This document shows, piece after piece, positions 36,955 through 48,512 of a stretch of 64,000 bases of DNA. A program made the position numbers and the translations under genes. This DNA comes from Macrothele yani (lineage: Eukaryota > Arthropoda > Arachnida > Araneae > Macrothelidae): NCBI GenBank assembly GCA_039090855.1, contig CM077022.1:70704971-70768970 (forward strand), written 5' to 3'. Position 1 is the first letter of the stretch. Each line of letters begins with the position of its first letter. The notes under the pieces are model-generated. The model was given only the letters and a program-made list of their open reading frames with translations. It did no database searches and had not been told where the DNA came from.

Positions 36955-37416
36955 TTGAAAAATATATAAAAATGAAACTTGCATTGATACTTCAAAACTA
37001 TGGTTGCTGTGTCAATGCCAACCATAAACCATGTTTTTAAAAAGTCTAAATGGTATTTATGCTCCTATATAATTCCATATTTCTATAACATCCCATTTCG
37101 TGATAGAAAATAAAATTACTGACAACAGCTTTTGTTGACAATGGTGTGTGTTTGCCTATGATGTGGGGGGGGGTGTACAAATTTGTTTTTGTTTTGCACA
37201 GGGAATAGCTCTTTCATGTTCTGATAAAGTCATCCATGTAAACAATAGAAGTTACCTTAAAGCTCCTATTAATCCCCTCCCTCTTTTTTTTTGGGGGGGG
37301 GGCACTAAGGTTTGTTAATTTCCCAGCTAGTTTTTTCTGGCCATTAACTTTTGTCAACTTACCAGCAACTGACCACTTAGCTAAAATTTCAGTTTTTTCA
37401 GTTTACACCTATAACA
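36955..37416. other. no gene recognised; G-rich runs
   Basis: Short G runs near 37165 and 37294. Otherwise featureless. Confidence 0.5.
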
Positions 37417-37417
37417 A

Positions 37418-37679
37418 GTACCGTATATTACTCTTGTATAAGCCGAAAGTTTTCAAAAGAAATCCTGCTTTCAAAATGTGTGGGGTGGGGGGTCAGCTTA
37501 TATGCGGGTCAGTAAAAGAAATATGGCTGGGCTTCAGAATTATGTTGTGGAATTACTGGCAAGTTCGTTTACATTTCAGACCACGACTTCCTGCTTGTCA
37601 CTGCACGATAGTTTTCTGACCTGTCAGTTAAATCATAAGTGGGCTCTGCACTTCGATGGAGGTATAGCTATGGCTGATA
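37418..37679. mobile_element. fragment of a pogo-type element (left end)
   Basis: CCGTATATTACTCTTGTATA with AAGCCGAAAG follows TA at 37419. This is the kind of end seen in TA-inserting pogo-like elements. The opposite end is not visible; the DD36E element begins at 37680. Confidence 0.4.
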
Positions 37680-37740
37680 CACGGTTGAGTCACATTATCA
37701 TGACCACCAGCTAATATCCAGAGTAACCCGCAGTGTGGAC

Positions 37741-38594
37741 GGCAGATGCTCAATTGGGTTTAAGTCTGGGGAATTAATGCTCAATTGGGTTTAAGTCTGG
37801 GGAATTAATGCTCAATTGGGTTTAAGTCTGAGGAATATCTTTTAACTGCTCTGACATTTCTTGCTGTGCAACACATCACATTGTTGTGCTGGAAGACCCC
37901 ATCCGTTGTAGGGAAGACAAGATGCATGTATGGGTGTACATGGTCAGCAAGGATGGATTCATAACTAATTTGGTCCATAGTGCCTTCCACAGGTAGGAGT
38001 GGACCCAGGGAATGCCACAAAAACATTCCCCAGACCATAACGCTGCCCCCCACCAGCTTTTGTTCTTCCAGCAATGGTTGAAGAGTGTTCTCTGCTGGTT
38101 TTCACCTTATACGCCAACATCCAACCGTTTGATGAAGCAGAAAACTTGACTCATCAGAGAAGGTAATCCTTTGCCAATCAGTGGAGGTCCAATTCAGATA
38201 CTTCTGTGCAAATGTAAGCCTTTTCTGCCGATGCACCTTCGTTAGCATAAGTGCAGTGACCATCCACAGCAGGGTTCACTGAACTGTCATTTTAGACACT
38301 TCCGGTAGCCTCCAGGTTCACTTTGCCAGTGAGTTGCTCCACCATAGTGTGTCAATCGGCCCTCACGCACCTTTGCAGCAGATGTTCACCTCTCACATCA
38401 ATGGCACGTGGTGAAACGCAGTTTCCACATCGCTTATTCGCAATGGCGCCATTTCTCCAATCACTATACACTTTAACCACAGCAGTACGCGAACAGTTCA
38501 CAAACTGCGTTGTTTCAGAAATACTGCCACCCTTGGCCCGAAAGCCTATAATCATGCCTTTTTGAAAATCTGATAAATCGCTCCTTTTATCCAT
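37741..38594 (-). pseudogene. DD36E-family transposase with duplicated catalytic motif
   Basis: Starts at 38594 with MDKRSDLSDFQKGMIIGF, the N-terminal helix-turn-helix, followed by SISETTQFVNCSRTAVVKVY. The middle region (38330-38075) has lost its frame. The C-terminal part (38074-37805) reads KLVGGSVMVWGMFLWHS, then HPYMHLVFPTTDGVFQHNN and LNPIEH. The second catalytic Asp of QQDN is replaced by Asn (QHNN). A deletion shortens the interval between it and PIEH, so the 36-residue spacing is no longer present. A 31-bp tandem repeat sits on the PIEH codons. Certainly inactive. Confidence 0.85.
37747..37832. repeat. 31-bp tandem repeat, 2.7 copies, over the DLNPIEH codons
   Basis: The unit TGCTCAATTGGGTTTAAGTC plus TGGGGAATTAA is repeated perfectly except near the last end. 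Because 31 is not a multiple of three, each copy puts the catalytic-motif codons in a different frame. Confidence 0.95.
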
Positions 38595-38743
38595 GGCAGC
38601 AACGAGCGATATGTTTTCAGAATGCCTGCAGCACACCTTATATACCCTCCAAGTCAGCTAATGACATGTGCCTTCTTTCATTGGCTATGTGCTGTTGACG
38701 TCAAAAGTAGGAGGTGGTCACAATAATGTGACTAACTGGTAGG

Positions 38744-41233
38744 TATGGTAATGCTGCTCTTAAGACTTTCAGAAACGACTCCTTCCATGGCAATGGCATA
38801 CGCACGACGTAAAAAACTATTTCACACTGAAGAAAATTATGATTACAGAGATTTTTAACATTCTATTCAATGTATTTTACTTGTATTCATTGAAATGTAT
38901 CAGTATATTCATAATAATAAAAAAAAACTAACCCCATTTTCGCATTTCACTATTTACATCACACAGTGGAGCATAGAAAAAGCTGCAGTCACAAAGTAAA
39001 ACTGCCGACAACTCCAGAGCGAGGATTCACATACTTCTTCGAAAGTAATCCCAAAAAAATAAAATTTATGAAATATTTTCCCACCCAGAATAGAATTCCT
39101 ATGAGAATAGGTGTCACTGATATGATAAATAAAAAACCTGAACCCATTCAAATTGAGACCATGAAATTTCTTGCTTCCAAACATGGAATACCTCCTTATT
39201 AAACATGTGAAACCCGGGACACCATCTTCAGAACTGAACACACAGTGAATCAGACACTATGTATAAATCACTTAGCTGGTGAGGTGAGCCACAACAAATC
39301 AGGAATCTCTCCTCTCCCAAGTTTTCACAGCAAGCATGGGCACGAGTGTATTTTGCTCTGCTCCGGCAGAAGCCATCAGTGCTATGGAAGAGGAATGACA
39401 GTGTTTTACGAAAGGTGGCAACTTCAAAAGGGGGACATGGCCTTGTTACTTCTTGGGTGAAAATTGTGGGAGGCAATTTCACCAGAAATGGTTATAAAGT
39501 AATGCTAAAAAAAAAAAAACCTCATAAGTAATGCAAATGGATGTATTACTTATACGCTCACAACACACGAGAAGATGTGGACTTCCTTATGTGAACCTAC
39601 AAAAATGAGAATTCTGACACATTCTCCCACACTATCAGGCCTAAAACTTCTCTGTATGCCACTAGAAACAGAATTATCCCCTTCCTCAAGCACAGCTTGA
39701 ACACTTTCAGGGCAGCATATGGAAAGAACCTTATTATGATTGCCATCACCTTATGGAAAATCAGCTTGTTCATGAACCTATCATGCAGTGTTGGTAACAA
39801 CTGAAGTTATTACCATTCCACCATGTATGCACTACATGTGACAATATTGCCCCCATCCATCACCTAAAAACGACTTCCACATACTAGTGATACGATGGAA
39901 ATGTGAAATTCATACAAATATCTCACTTATGCAGTCATTCTGTGCAGTGCAAAATCAGGGAGAAGGAAATACGTCACAGCTGAGAATCTGCCACATCCTC
40001 TTGCAGCACATCTTATGTGCAGGGGAAAACTGCATAACAAAAAGATTGGATGGAACAAGATGAATTCCTAATTGCAGAAGCTTGCTATAAAGCTTCACAC
40101 TCTTTGCTGGGAAAAGTCTGTGGTTCCCCATTACCAGGATGCTCTATCTTTTTCAGATGAAAACACAGAAGCAAGAATACTCTGAAACATTTAACCAAGA
40201 AAATTCCTTCAATGTTTGCAGTAAAATCAGAGCTTTTTCTTAATTTTGCAAGAGCATAACATGCATTCTTAGGTACTTGTTCACACCTATAACATATAAA
40301 CATACCATTAGTAGAAATAATTGATGCCAAGTTTGCCTGGGATTTTTTCAGACAGACCCTACATGTAAGACACCAAAAATCCCAGGATTCATTTATGTTT
40401 TTGTTTTTTTAATGAAGAATTGCTACTAAGTTTAAAATATGAAATAAAGGAATGGAAAGAATGAGAACTCTTAGAAGCTATAGAAAACTCATACATCATT
40501 AACTCCTACTAGTAATGTGAACTGCATGAATAGTTGGCTAACAGGATAACCTGTGGTCTTGTACAGCAAACTTATAACACAGAAATATCTAATGACATGT
40601 AACAATGGCAAAGTTGTACAACAATACATACACAGTGATATATTAAATGGTAAATGCTTTCTTAATCAGATTTTTCAGTGTAAATATTGCCAAAAAAATC
40701 CTGTTGCATATGCACACAAGTACTTGACTGATTTTTACCTCACCACTTCATGCACTGGCAGTGCCAAGTAGGACCATGGGTCAAATTTAGGTTTCAACAC
40801 AAATCCTGCACAACTACCCCCTCCTTCCCTAAAATAGAACAGTGTGTTTACTATGTAAATGTAGTCTTGAAACTTTTAAACCCTTATCCCCTTCCAACCA
40901 CACTACCATTCTATATACAAAAATTCTAGAGTCACTGCTGTTTCAATAGGAGGGGGGGGGGATGTGATTCACATTCCAAGCAAATGAAGGAAAAATGCAT
41001 CTGTAATTTATTTCCCTTACTGTAGTTTTGGAGGAATCCACAGTTGTTACATACAGGATCCTGGTGTCACATGCTACTCCAGAAGTGTTTGGGTTGTCTA
41101 GTTGCTACTCAAAATGTGCTGGTGACCTTTGGATGACCTATTTTGATCGAAAGGAGTCAATCGTTCCACACAATTATAACCCGACATGTGCAATACCCAG
41201 GTGGCCATTTATTGGTTTGGTTCACTCCTACTC
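38744..41233. other. no recognised feature
   Basis: Open frames of 60-95 codons at 38954-39531 (both strands) and 39597-39800 have no motif I recognise. Possibly an unrecognised decayed retroelement. Confidence 0.4.
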
Positions 41234-41317
41234 TTTTTTTTTTTTTTTTTTTTGATTGGAGGTTTAACGACCATCGTGAGTAACTCCAATGGGATATAAG
41301 CAGTCGCTCATCCCTAA
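41234..41317 (-). mobile_element. SINE fragment (tail half)
   Basis: A T20 run followed by GGTTTAACGACCATCGTGAG and GCAGTCGCTCATCCCTAATT, the 3' half of the SINE. The flanks TTCACTCCTACT at 41221 and 41318 form a perfect target duplication, so this is a 5'-truncated insertion and not a later deletion. Confidence 0.92.
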
Positions 41318-41330
41318 TTCACTCCTACTT

Positions 41331-41764
41331 TATCCTTCCTATGATCCTGAGGTCATTACAACCTTATGCTATGTTTCAGTCCTGATAACTTTTTCTGCAG
41401 TTTCTATTTTGGCCATACACATGTGTATAACCTTCTCACATACACAAATGTCCCCATACAAACACTTAAGATACAAAAACACATCTGGGGTCCTATATGG
41501 TTCCAGATAAAAAGTGAGGGACTTAAGGTTTAAAGGAACAGTTCTTACTTTGTAAGAATCATTGGAAAATTATTACAACTGGATATTTGGGGAACTGAGA
41601 ATCACCTTTTCTCCACATCAGTTTAAGGAAAACTAAGGAGGGAGGGAGGGAGGGGTAGAAATAAAGTTCTGAAGACTAAAGAACTGAATGGATGGCTTGA
41701 ACTAAAACATTGTGCTCAAGTTTTTAAGCAATTTTGTTTACAATGCAGGATTATACACTTTTAC
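41331..41764. other. no gene recognised
   Basis: A short GGAG-repeat tract at 41637-41656. Nothing else seen. Confidence 0.5.
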
Positions 41765-42139
41765 TCATGTTATCGTTATTCTGACGTACTCAGAATGACT
41801 GAAAGAGCTGTAGTCTTGTGCGAAAGACGTAGAAAAGAAGTGGGAATGTTTTAAGAACTGTGTTGTCACTGCTGCTGAAAAGGTCTGTGGCACCACAATA
41901 GAAGTGATGCTTGGTGGAATAGTGTGATTGAAGAGGCAGTAAAGAGAAAGAAGGAAGCCTATTTGGGGATGCTGCAAGGTAGAGTTTGTGGATGAATATC
42001 ACTGTAAGAAGCGTGAAGCCACTAAGCTGGTTCACCAGAGTAAGGCAAAAGATAGGGAGAAGTTGGAAAGGCATGAATTGGCTTTTTGGAAAGATAGGAA
42101 GACTTTCTGGAAGTACAGGTGAAGTGTTGCACCATAACA
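41765..42139 (+). pseudogene. LINE2 copy 1, endonuclease-to-RT linker part
   Basis: Plus-strand text: WEMFKNCVVTAAEKVCGTT in one frame. In the next frame comes DAWWNSVIEEAVKRKKEAY, then KAKDREKLERHELAFWKDR. The SDxWWNxEVxEAVxRKKEAY motif closes the endonuclease section of many CR1/jockey-like LINE proteins. Homologous sequence lies at 58080-58320. It is interrupted by the TIR element that begins near 42140; the RT half resumes at 47411. Confidence 0.75.
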
Positions 42140-43182
42140 TTTTTTTTTTTTTTTTTTTTAATTTTTGCCATAGATACACATGGTAGTGAAACCCTCAAAT
42201 CTGAATTTGGAAAATATTTTGCCCAATAATGGCTGAGATACAGGCATGTGAAAAATGGTAGCCATCTTTGTTTCTGCACCAATGTCAATAAATGTAATAA
42301 CTTAACTAATGGTTCAAATTCAATAATTCTGGTACCAATTTAAAGCTAGTTATATCAGGTGTCTACGTCATATCAAAACAATAGTAAATTTAAAATTTAA
42401 TGTTTATTACATGAAAAGTGCAAAAATCACCTTCAGATTAATGGTTAACTAATGGGCTGCAAACAAAATTACATTTTTTTCTGAAACTTGGTAGAAACAC
42501 TAATATGTGTGCTTGAAGTAGAAAAAAAAATGAGGATGGTAATATTTCCTATTACAGACATAAATTGCATTTAAACATATACACATTTAAAGTGTAATTT
42601 ACAAACAATATTTCAATCATTTTCACAAACACATTTTGAAAAAACATGTAGGCCTAATGAACAAAAAAGAGAACTATTAATATTTGTAACAGTCAAAGCT
42701 GAAGCCAATGGATTTAATCTATCTTTAAGTTCTTGAATAATAGCTCAATAGTGATTTTTATCAGGTGAAATGTGATAAATTCTTCCTGTAGTAGTTGTGG
42801 GAGAAGACAATTTTCATTATGTGTTCGTACGGAATCCAACATACATCTAAAGGTTTTGGCCATATATATTATGCACTTGGGACACGAGGATGCATAAACA
42901 TAATTTTATAGTCATCGTTTTCCTCGCAGCATTCCAAAATTTTTCCAATCTACTAATTAATTCCATATGCACATGCAACGTATTGTTTATTGTGGAGTGT
43001 AAGTGGTCTGATGGTTTCTTCGAATCCCATATTAGCAACAAAATGTTGTTCAGGAACCTGATACCCTGGAAATCAATAATTCGCTTTTATTTATGGGTAC
43101 AAAGCTGTGATTGGACCTCGTCCCTGTGATCGTATCTGCCATGTCGTACTTCTCTGCTAATTGACAGTCTGAAAGTTAAACT

Positions 43183-46100
43183 TCAGAATTTGCTACAAAA
43201 AAAGTTTCTATTCCTATAAATAGTTTCTTTTGCAAATTTATACAAATCAAATGCATTCAATATTGAATACTTATATGGATGCTGAAGGCTTGCTTTAGTG
43301 GCCATACACTTTATATGGTGCCACCTATAGCATGACAAGAGGCAAAAAAAATGCCACTCAGCCTTCACACCATGGACTTCATTGATGACAGATCACTGGG
43401 CTGACGATCCATTACTGAAATACTTAATGTAATTAATTTGTGGCACTTGCATAACTAAATGCTTAACAATTACCTTTTGGAAAGTCCAAAACATTGTAGT
43501 GTCATGAATCAAATGGTCACTTATTACGCACATAGAAATAGATTTCACAGTATCGCTAATAAGTGCCCCTTTAACATAGGCTAAAAAGGGATGAACTGTC
43601 ACCTGTTCCTTTTTCCGGTGAAAACTTTGGATAGCATCTTCTATGATGCAGGTATAGTTTTCAGAAAAATCAGCCACAATAATAGCAATATCTTCACAAT
43701 TTATCCTTTGTTCTGTTTTTTAAATACTGACTGAGCTTTTGTAAAAAAGTGATGTGCACATAAAAAGCAGGTAGTTTCGTAACTAAATTGTCAACAAATT
43801 CATCAACTGATGTAATAACTTTCCAATTCTGCACTATTAGTTTTCACCCACTGTATGTAATTTCACTGATCATTTCTAATTCATTGGAAAGCATTAGGTT
43901 CTTTAAGAGTTTCTGGAGATGGACAATTATAGCACATCTGTGCACCATACACTTTTCCAATTCAGTGCAGTTAGGTTTTTTAACAATGATATGTAGTCAC
44001 TGATCTGGATAGTGTTAAGGGTGCAGCCTAACTTGTGGAAATTTTTTACATTTCATTTATGCTATAAATTTTTGTTTCAATATAACTGCAAGGCGGCACT
44101 GATAGTTATAATTAATTACGGTAATTGATCCTTTAATTTGTTTGTTCTTTACTGCCATTGTTAAAAAATTTTATCTTCTGAAAAGTGCATAATTCGTAGC
44201 CTTCTGGCAAACTAGACTTGTGAAAGGTCACATGGAGACAGACCATCTCTATTTCGGACTTATGGCAATCGTCTTGTGCATTTTTGACTCCAACGGAAGT
44301 CTGCAAAACTCATCCCATAAATTCTCTTGAAGCTTTAAAGAGACATTCTGGCGGTGGCATTTTCTGCGAACTGAACTGCATAAGGGGAGAACCGAAGGCC
44401 ACCCACAGTTAAAAACAAGGTGATAAATCCCTCTTCAAGTGGCAAAAAGTCTCTTGACAAAGAGGAGAGAACCCAGGCAGAAGATAAACAAGCGTCGAGG
44501 CATTATCAGGACTGATTTGATCGAGTCAACACGCGAAAAAAAATGCAGCAGCGAAGTGGTATGGAACCAAGGCCTGAGAGCTAAAAGAACCACTGGGTGA
44601 AGCAAGTGATATTCATCAGAGTAAGGGGGGCTAGGAATGATCCCCTCGAAAAATGAGCGTCATCGCAGTCCCTCGGACATGGGGGCTTCTAGACCGGGTC
44701 GACAACAGTGCACAAGTGCCTAGGCTGTCTACACACAAAATAAAGGCAGGCGATTTCTTGCTACCTCTCTGAGCTAAGGATATCTTAAAAACTGTCAAGG
44801 TATGTGGAGTTTATCTGAACATTTGCTCACAACCCACAAGTGCCTTTGGACGATGAAACAGCGTGTAGAACTCTGTCCCCTGTGAAAGGGAGCACACATA
44901 TGGAGGTCTCCAACACATTTCATTCATCTTTTTTTGTGTTATGGCCATAGTTATTAAGAGCTCTTCCCTGCTAATTTGGCCTCAAGCCTATGCAGGGTGT
45001 GTGTAATGGTGTATATATAAATATATAGTAGTTATAATTAATGTAGCAGTCATGGTAATTACTGTATCATTTTAATCACTGGTACCCACGCTCGTACTAA
45101 ATTTTCGGTGTGTATTTAAATGTTTTGGTAATCTTTTTTTTTGTGCTTTAATTTTTTTAGATTGTGCATGAGCAATATTCAGCATGCTAGAATCACATCA
45201 GTGTGCATAATTATGCTGCCGATAGAGCAGCCCACCATATATTCATCTCAGCAGATTTTTGTGCCACCCCACAGGTAAAGGTGGCAGTGTATATAACATA
45301 CTGTTGAATATTAAATGTCAAGCGTCCGTGAAATGAGCGTTTGGTATCTTTTCGAGTGTGTGCATTGCTCTGACTTTTCGGTAGATTGGGACGTGCTGGA
45401 GTTAAATCCAGGCATCCACGCCCAATTGCGGTACGGGTTTTGCGGGAAGTTAAAAATTCATTTGTTATAATTAATTATTGAAAGTTATTAATTATGGGAA
45501 TCAAATAATTTGTTGTTGCATAATTTTTGGTTGCCAACACAAGTAGGAAAACTCCTTGCTAGCCTCTAGCAGCAGGGCAAAATTTTTTAAAAAAATTTTA
45601 ATTTTTTTTAATTTTTATTTTTTGGTGGAGATATCGGGTGCCTTACTGCACAGGATACTTCACCTGGTGCCGCGGCCATATCAGCCTGTAAAGGTGAGAT
45701 CCAATAATAGCATAGGCACGAGGTTAATGTTCTGATGGTATATACAAACACACACCGAATGAATACCTTTGCTTCCAACTGTCGCACATTCTTTTGGACG
45801 TAGTGAGCAAAATTTAGACAGTCCAATTTTTTTTTCATTATGTTCTTTAAATGTAACATACAATTCTTTTAAATTATACAAAATCAATCTTTTTTGCTTT
45901 AATACTCTTCCATTTTCACTTGGAACAGATATGCAATCTCTTTTTCCAGTGCAAATACTATTTTTTATTGTGATGCCAATAAGCTTTAACTTTTTCTATA
46001 GTATCAGAACTTAATTTAACACTTTTCCTTCCACTAGGCATTGATAACATCCCTTCTGTTTCTTTTAATTTTCTTGCTTTTTTTTTTTACTAAATGCTCT

Positions 46101-46711
46101 GTAGTATTGAAATAAGTCTTTGTTTGCTGGATTGTCCACGAATCTGGAACTAATGTCAGAATTTGAAACTTTTCTTTAAATGATGCATTTATAAACTTAT
46201 TCAATAATTTTGCATCATAGATATGCAGTCTGGACAAGTAATGTCTTTCAAATTGTGTGGCTTACTAATAGTTTCGACAACTAATACTGCAGCTGCTTTA
46301 ATAGCAACACAGTTACTTAATTTCTTAACTTTAGTGTGCATGTAACCATGTTTTCTCTTGGAGCTAAATCTGCTGACCTTTATTGGTGATAAATTCAACA
46401 CTTCACAGCTTTCATTCAACTGTTTCATCACTATTGATGACCACTATAATCCAGATCACTGGTGACTTCCATGTCAGCAGAAGGTATCTCTGACTAACTA
46501 AAGAACACAATGAAGAATAACAATTTAGCCTCCCCCCCCTGGAATGAGTACTTCCAGATTTGTCATGGACAAATTCAGCGAAATTAGTTTCAGTGATTTT
46601 GCTGGGATTTTTATTAAATGGATCACAACAACCTATCTGCCTTAAACTGTACTGTTTTAGATATTCATCCTTGTGAACCTTGCAGATACTTCCACCCACA
46701 AATGTTCTCAT
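43183..46711 (-). pseudogene. multi-block transposase-like protein of uncertain superfamily, disrupted
   Basis: Minus-strand blocks in order: ICKVHKDEYLKQYSLRQIG with CCDPFNKN (Cys/His-rich, 46690-46600); LNESCEVLNLSPIKVSRF (46410); FKEKFQILTLVPDSWTIQQT (46180, helix-turn-helix-like); NLKELYVTFKEHN, IGLSKFCSLRPKE and SVCVCIYHQN (45870-45740); a 1.67-kb noncoding insertion; EKCMVHRCAIIVHLQ (43950); IIVADFSENYTCIIEDAIQ (43690); MCVISDHLIHDTTMFWTFQK (43520); IKYFSNGSSAQ (43410); KAEWHFF with ATKASLQHPYKYSILNAFDL (43360-43250). Acidic residues in ADFSENY, ISDHLIHD and AEWHFF could form a DDE-type site; that is inference. I recall similar blocks in multi-copy uncharacterised proteins of cnidarians and arthropods, but cannot verify this. 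Frameshifts, stops and a deletion after SSAQ make it inactive. Confidence 0.6.
44006..45680. other. noncoding insertion of unknown origin, partly GC-rich
   Basis: It separates two protein blocks of the surrounding transposase-like gene, so it looks inserted. No open frame of 60 codons exists in any frame from 44003 to 45608. The part 44220-44930 is clearly richer in G and C than its surroundings. TAGTTATAATTAAT occurs near 44105 and 45030, which might be ends of a smaller element. No rRNA, tRNA or protein match was recognised. Confidence 0.5.
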
Positions 46712-47410
46712 CTGTAATTAGACTTTGTAATCTCCCTTTTAATAATTCCAAATAATTTGAAGACAATGTAAGCACAGGAATAAACTTAGTATTCAATGAC
46801 ACATTGAATTTCTTGCATATAAAACATTCCTTCTCTACTGCATAAAACTAAGCTGTAATGAAATAACCACACAACACAACACTGCTGACTAAACATACTT
46901 CTCTGAACACTTAAGCAAAACTGAGCTCTGAAAGGGATAGCCAAGTCCTTCAGATACTGAATGATGTAATATTGCATCATACTTTGACTTCAACCAATCA
47001 GAAAACAGATTATGCAACACAAGCAATCATTTCAGGATTTGCATGATAACTGCTATTACTTGTATTTAACAGAATTTTCTGTGCATAGTTGATACCTTTT
47101 ATATATTTTTTAATTAAGATTAAATATAAGAATGCTAACTATGGTTTTGAGGAAGTTTTGTAATTAGCATATTCCAGTACCAGGTATTTTTATACCTTGA
47201 ATCCTATGTGTATAACAGATATTTTTCTAGTTATTACAAAATATTACCATCCTCTTTTTTCTACTTCAAGCACACATTAGTTAGTGTTTCTACCAAATTT
47301 CAGGAAAAAATATGTGCCATTTTGTTTATGGCCTATTACAGTTAACTATTAATCTCAAGGTGATTTTTGCACTTTTCATGTAATAAACATATTAAAATGT
47401 AAATTTAAAG

Positions 47411-48512
47411 GGAAAAGATGATCAGACTGACTGCAAGAACTATCATGGTGTGTATTAGCCTATTGAGTGTGCCAGGAAAAGTGTATCGTAAGGTCGTTAT
47501 TGAGAAAGTACGAGGTCTTATATCAGAGAAAAGGTTGTTATTGAGAAAATACGAGGTCTTACATCAGAGAAAGTGTGGGATGTTCAGAGTAGTTTTATGC
47601 CTGATAAAGGCTGCACTAACCACATTCTTGAATTACACGTGGTGATTGAAAAGTATCTGAGCCATGTATGCTGGCAGTAGAGCTTGTGTACGAGTGAATG
47701 GTGTTTTATCAAAATGGTTTTCTATTGGTGCACGAGTCAGACAAGGTTGTGTAATGCCACCATGGCTGTTTAATGTATTTATGGATGTGTGCATGCACGA
47801 TGCCAAAATAGATAATACTGGTTTATGTCTTGGTGATATCTGTGTGTGTACATTGTTGTATGCTGATGACACTGTCCTGTTGGCAGAGAGCAAAAGTGAG
47901 TTGCAGAGTATGTTGTCCCAGATATACAAAGTATACATGAAATTCAAACAGTGTATAAATAAGGGAAAAACCAAAGTTTGACCAGGTGAGTGAGTTTGTG
48001 TATTTAGGAAGCATGTTTGACAGAGAGAACAAATTGGATGGTGAAATTAGTAGGAGAGTGAATTCTTCATCGAAAGTCATGGCTGCTTTGGAAGGTTTTC
48101 ACAGGAATGATGGGTTTTCAAGAGTCCCCCGCATGGCTGTGTATGGAAGTGAAATTGTTCCTACTCATGCATTACTTCGGTGGTTTGGTAATGCCGAAAG
48201 AATGAGTGATGAGAAGATTTCCTTAGTAAACACTTAGAAAATCTTTTTAGCCCAAGTGGCAGGAAGGCCAAGGAAGTCATGGGAGGAACAGATTCACGAG
48301 TGTCTGCACGAGAAAAATATTATGAGCATGAAGTATAGAAGATCTTGTGTACGGTGTGTGATGGATGTCAGTGAAAGCCCGAGTTGTATGTCAAGATTGC
48401 TGTAAAAGGAGAAGTTTGATACGGCAACAGTAAGTATAAATTATCTGGTAGTTTGTATTTCTTTGTGGCGCTAACCTCTAAATCTAAAAAAAACAGCTTA
48501 GTAATATGTATG
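47411..48512 (+). pseudogene. LINE2 copy 1, reverse transcriptase to 3' end
   Basis: Frames in order: DQTDCKNYHG with SLLSVPGKVYRKVVIEKVRG (47420-47520); AMYAGSRACVRVNGVLSKWF and RVRQGCVMPPWLFNVFMDV (47650-47790); LLYADDTVLLAESKSELQSM (47850, catalytic YADD intact); VYLGSMFDRENKLDGEISRR (47990); LLRWFGNAERMSD (48170); GRPRKSWEEQIHECL-like end (48260). This is a CR1/jockey-like RT order and is distinct from RTE. A 41-bp tandem duplication at 47491-47572 shifts the frame inside the first RT block. The 3' end near TATGTATGTA (48510) is shared with copy 2 at 62230. Confidence 0.85.
47491..47572. repeat. 41-bp tandem duplication in LINE2 copy 1
   Basis: Two copies of a unit starting AGGT(C/T)GTTATTGAGAAA, offset by 41 bp. 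Because 41 is not a multiple of three it shifts the RT frame. Confidence 0.9.

Larger units (their letters stand above)
37680..38743 (-). mobile_element. second Tc1-like DD36E-family element, complete ends
   Basis: A 1,064-bp element between TA dinucleotides. The ends share AGTCACATTATCATGACC / AGTCACATTATTGTGACC. It is related to the 8104-9297 copy (TGACCACC ends and similar protein). Its transposase, on the minus strand, is broken. Confidence 0.88.
42140..47410 (-). mobile_element. unclassified DNA transposon with long inverted repeats, 5.3 kb
   Basis: An inverted repeat of about 185 bp (42382-42565 against 47225-47410) has shared blocks such as TTTATTACATGAAAAGTGC, GGTAGAAACACTAA and GTGTGCTTGAAGTAGAAAA, about 80% similar overall. 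The left side appears to extend further out, to about 42140. The matching right outer part is missing, and LINE2 sequence resumes at 47411. The interior encodes one broken protein on the minus strand (46711 to 43183). I cannot place the protein in a named superfamily. No target duplication was detected. Confidence 0.65.

Noticed and set aside
37741..37840. CRISPR-like direct repeats
   Set aside because: The copies are contiguous with no spacers, only 2.7 units long and lie in a transposase gene of a eukaryotic genome.
38954..39531. Overlapping open frames of 70-95 codons on both strands
   Set aside because: No motif recognised and the frames overlap on opposite strands. Could be an unknown retroelement but there is no support.
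44220..44930. Mitochondrial or rRNA insertion
   Set aside because: No rRNA landmark or mitochondrial protein was recognised in any frame. Left as unexplained.
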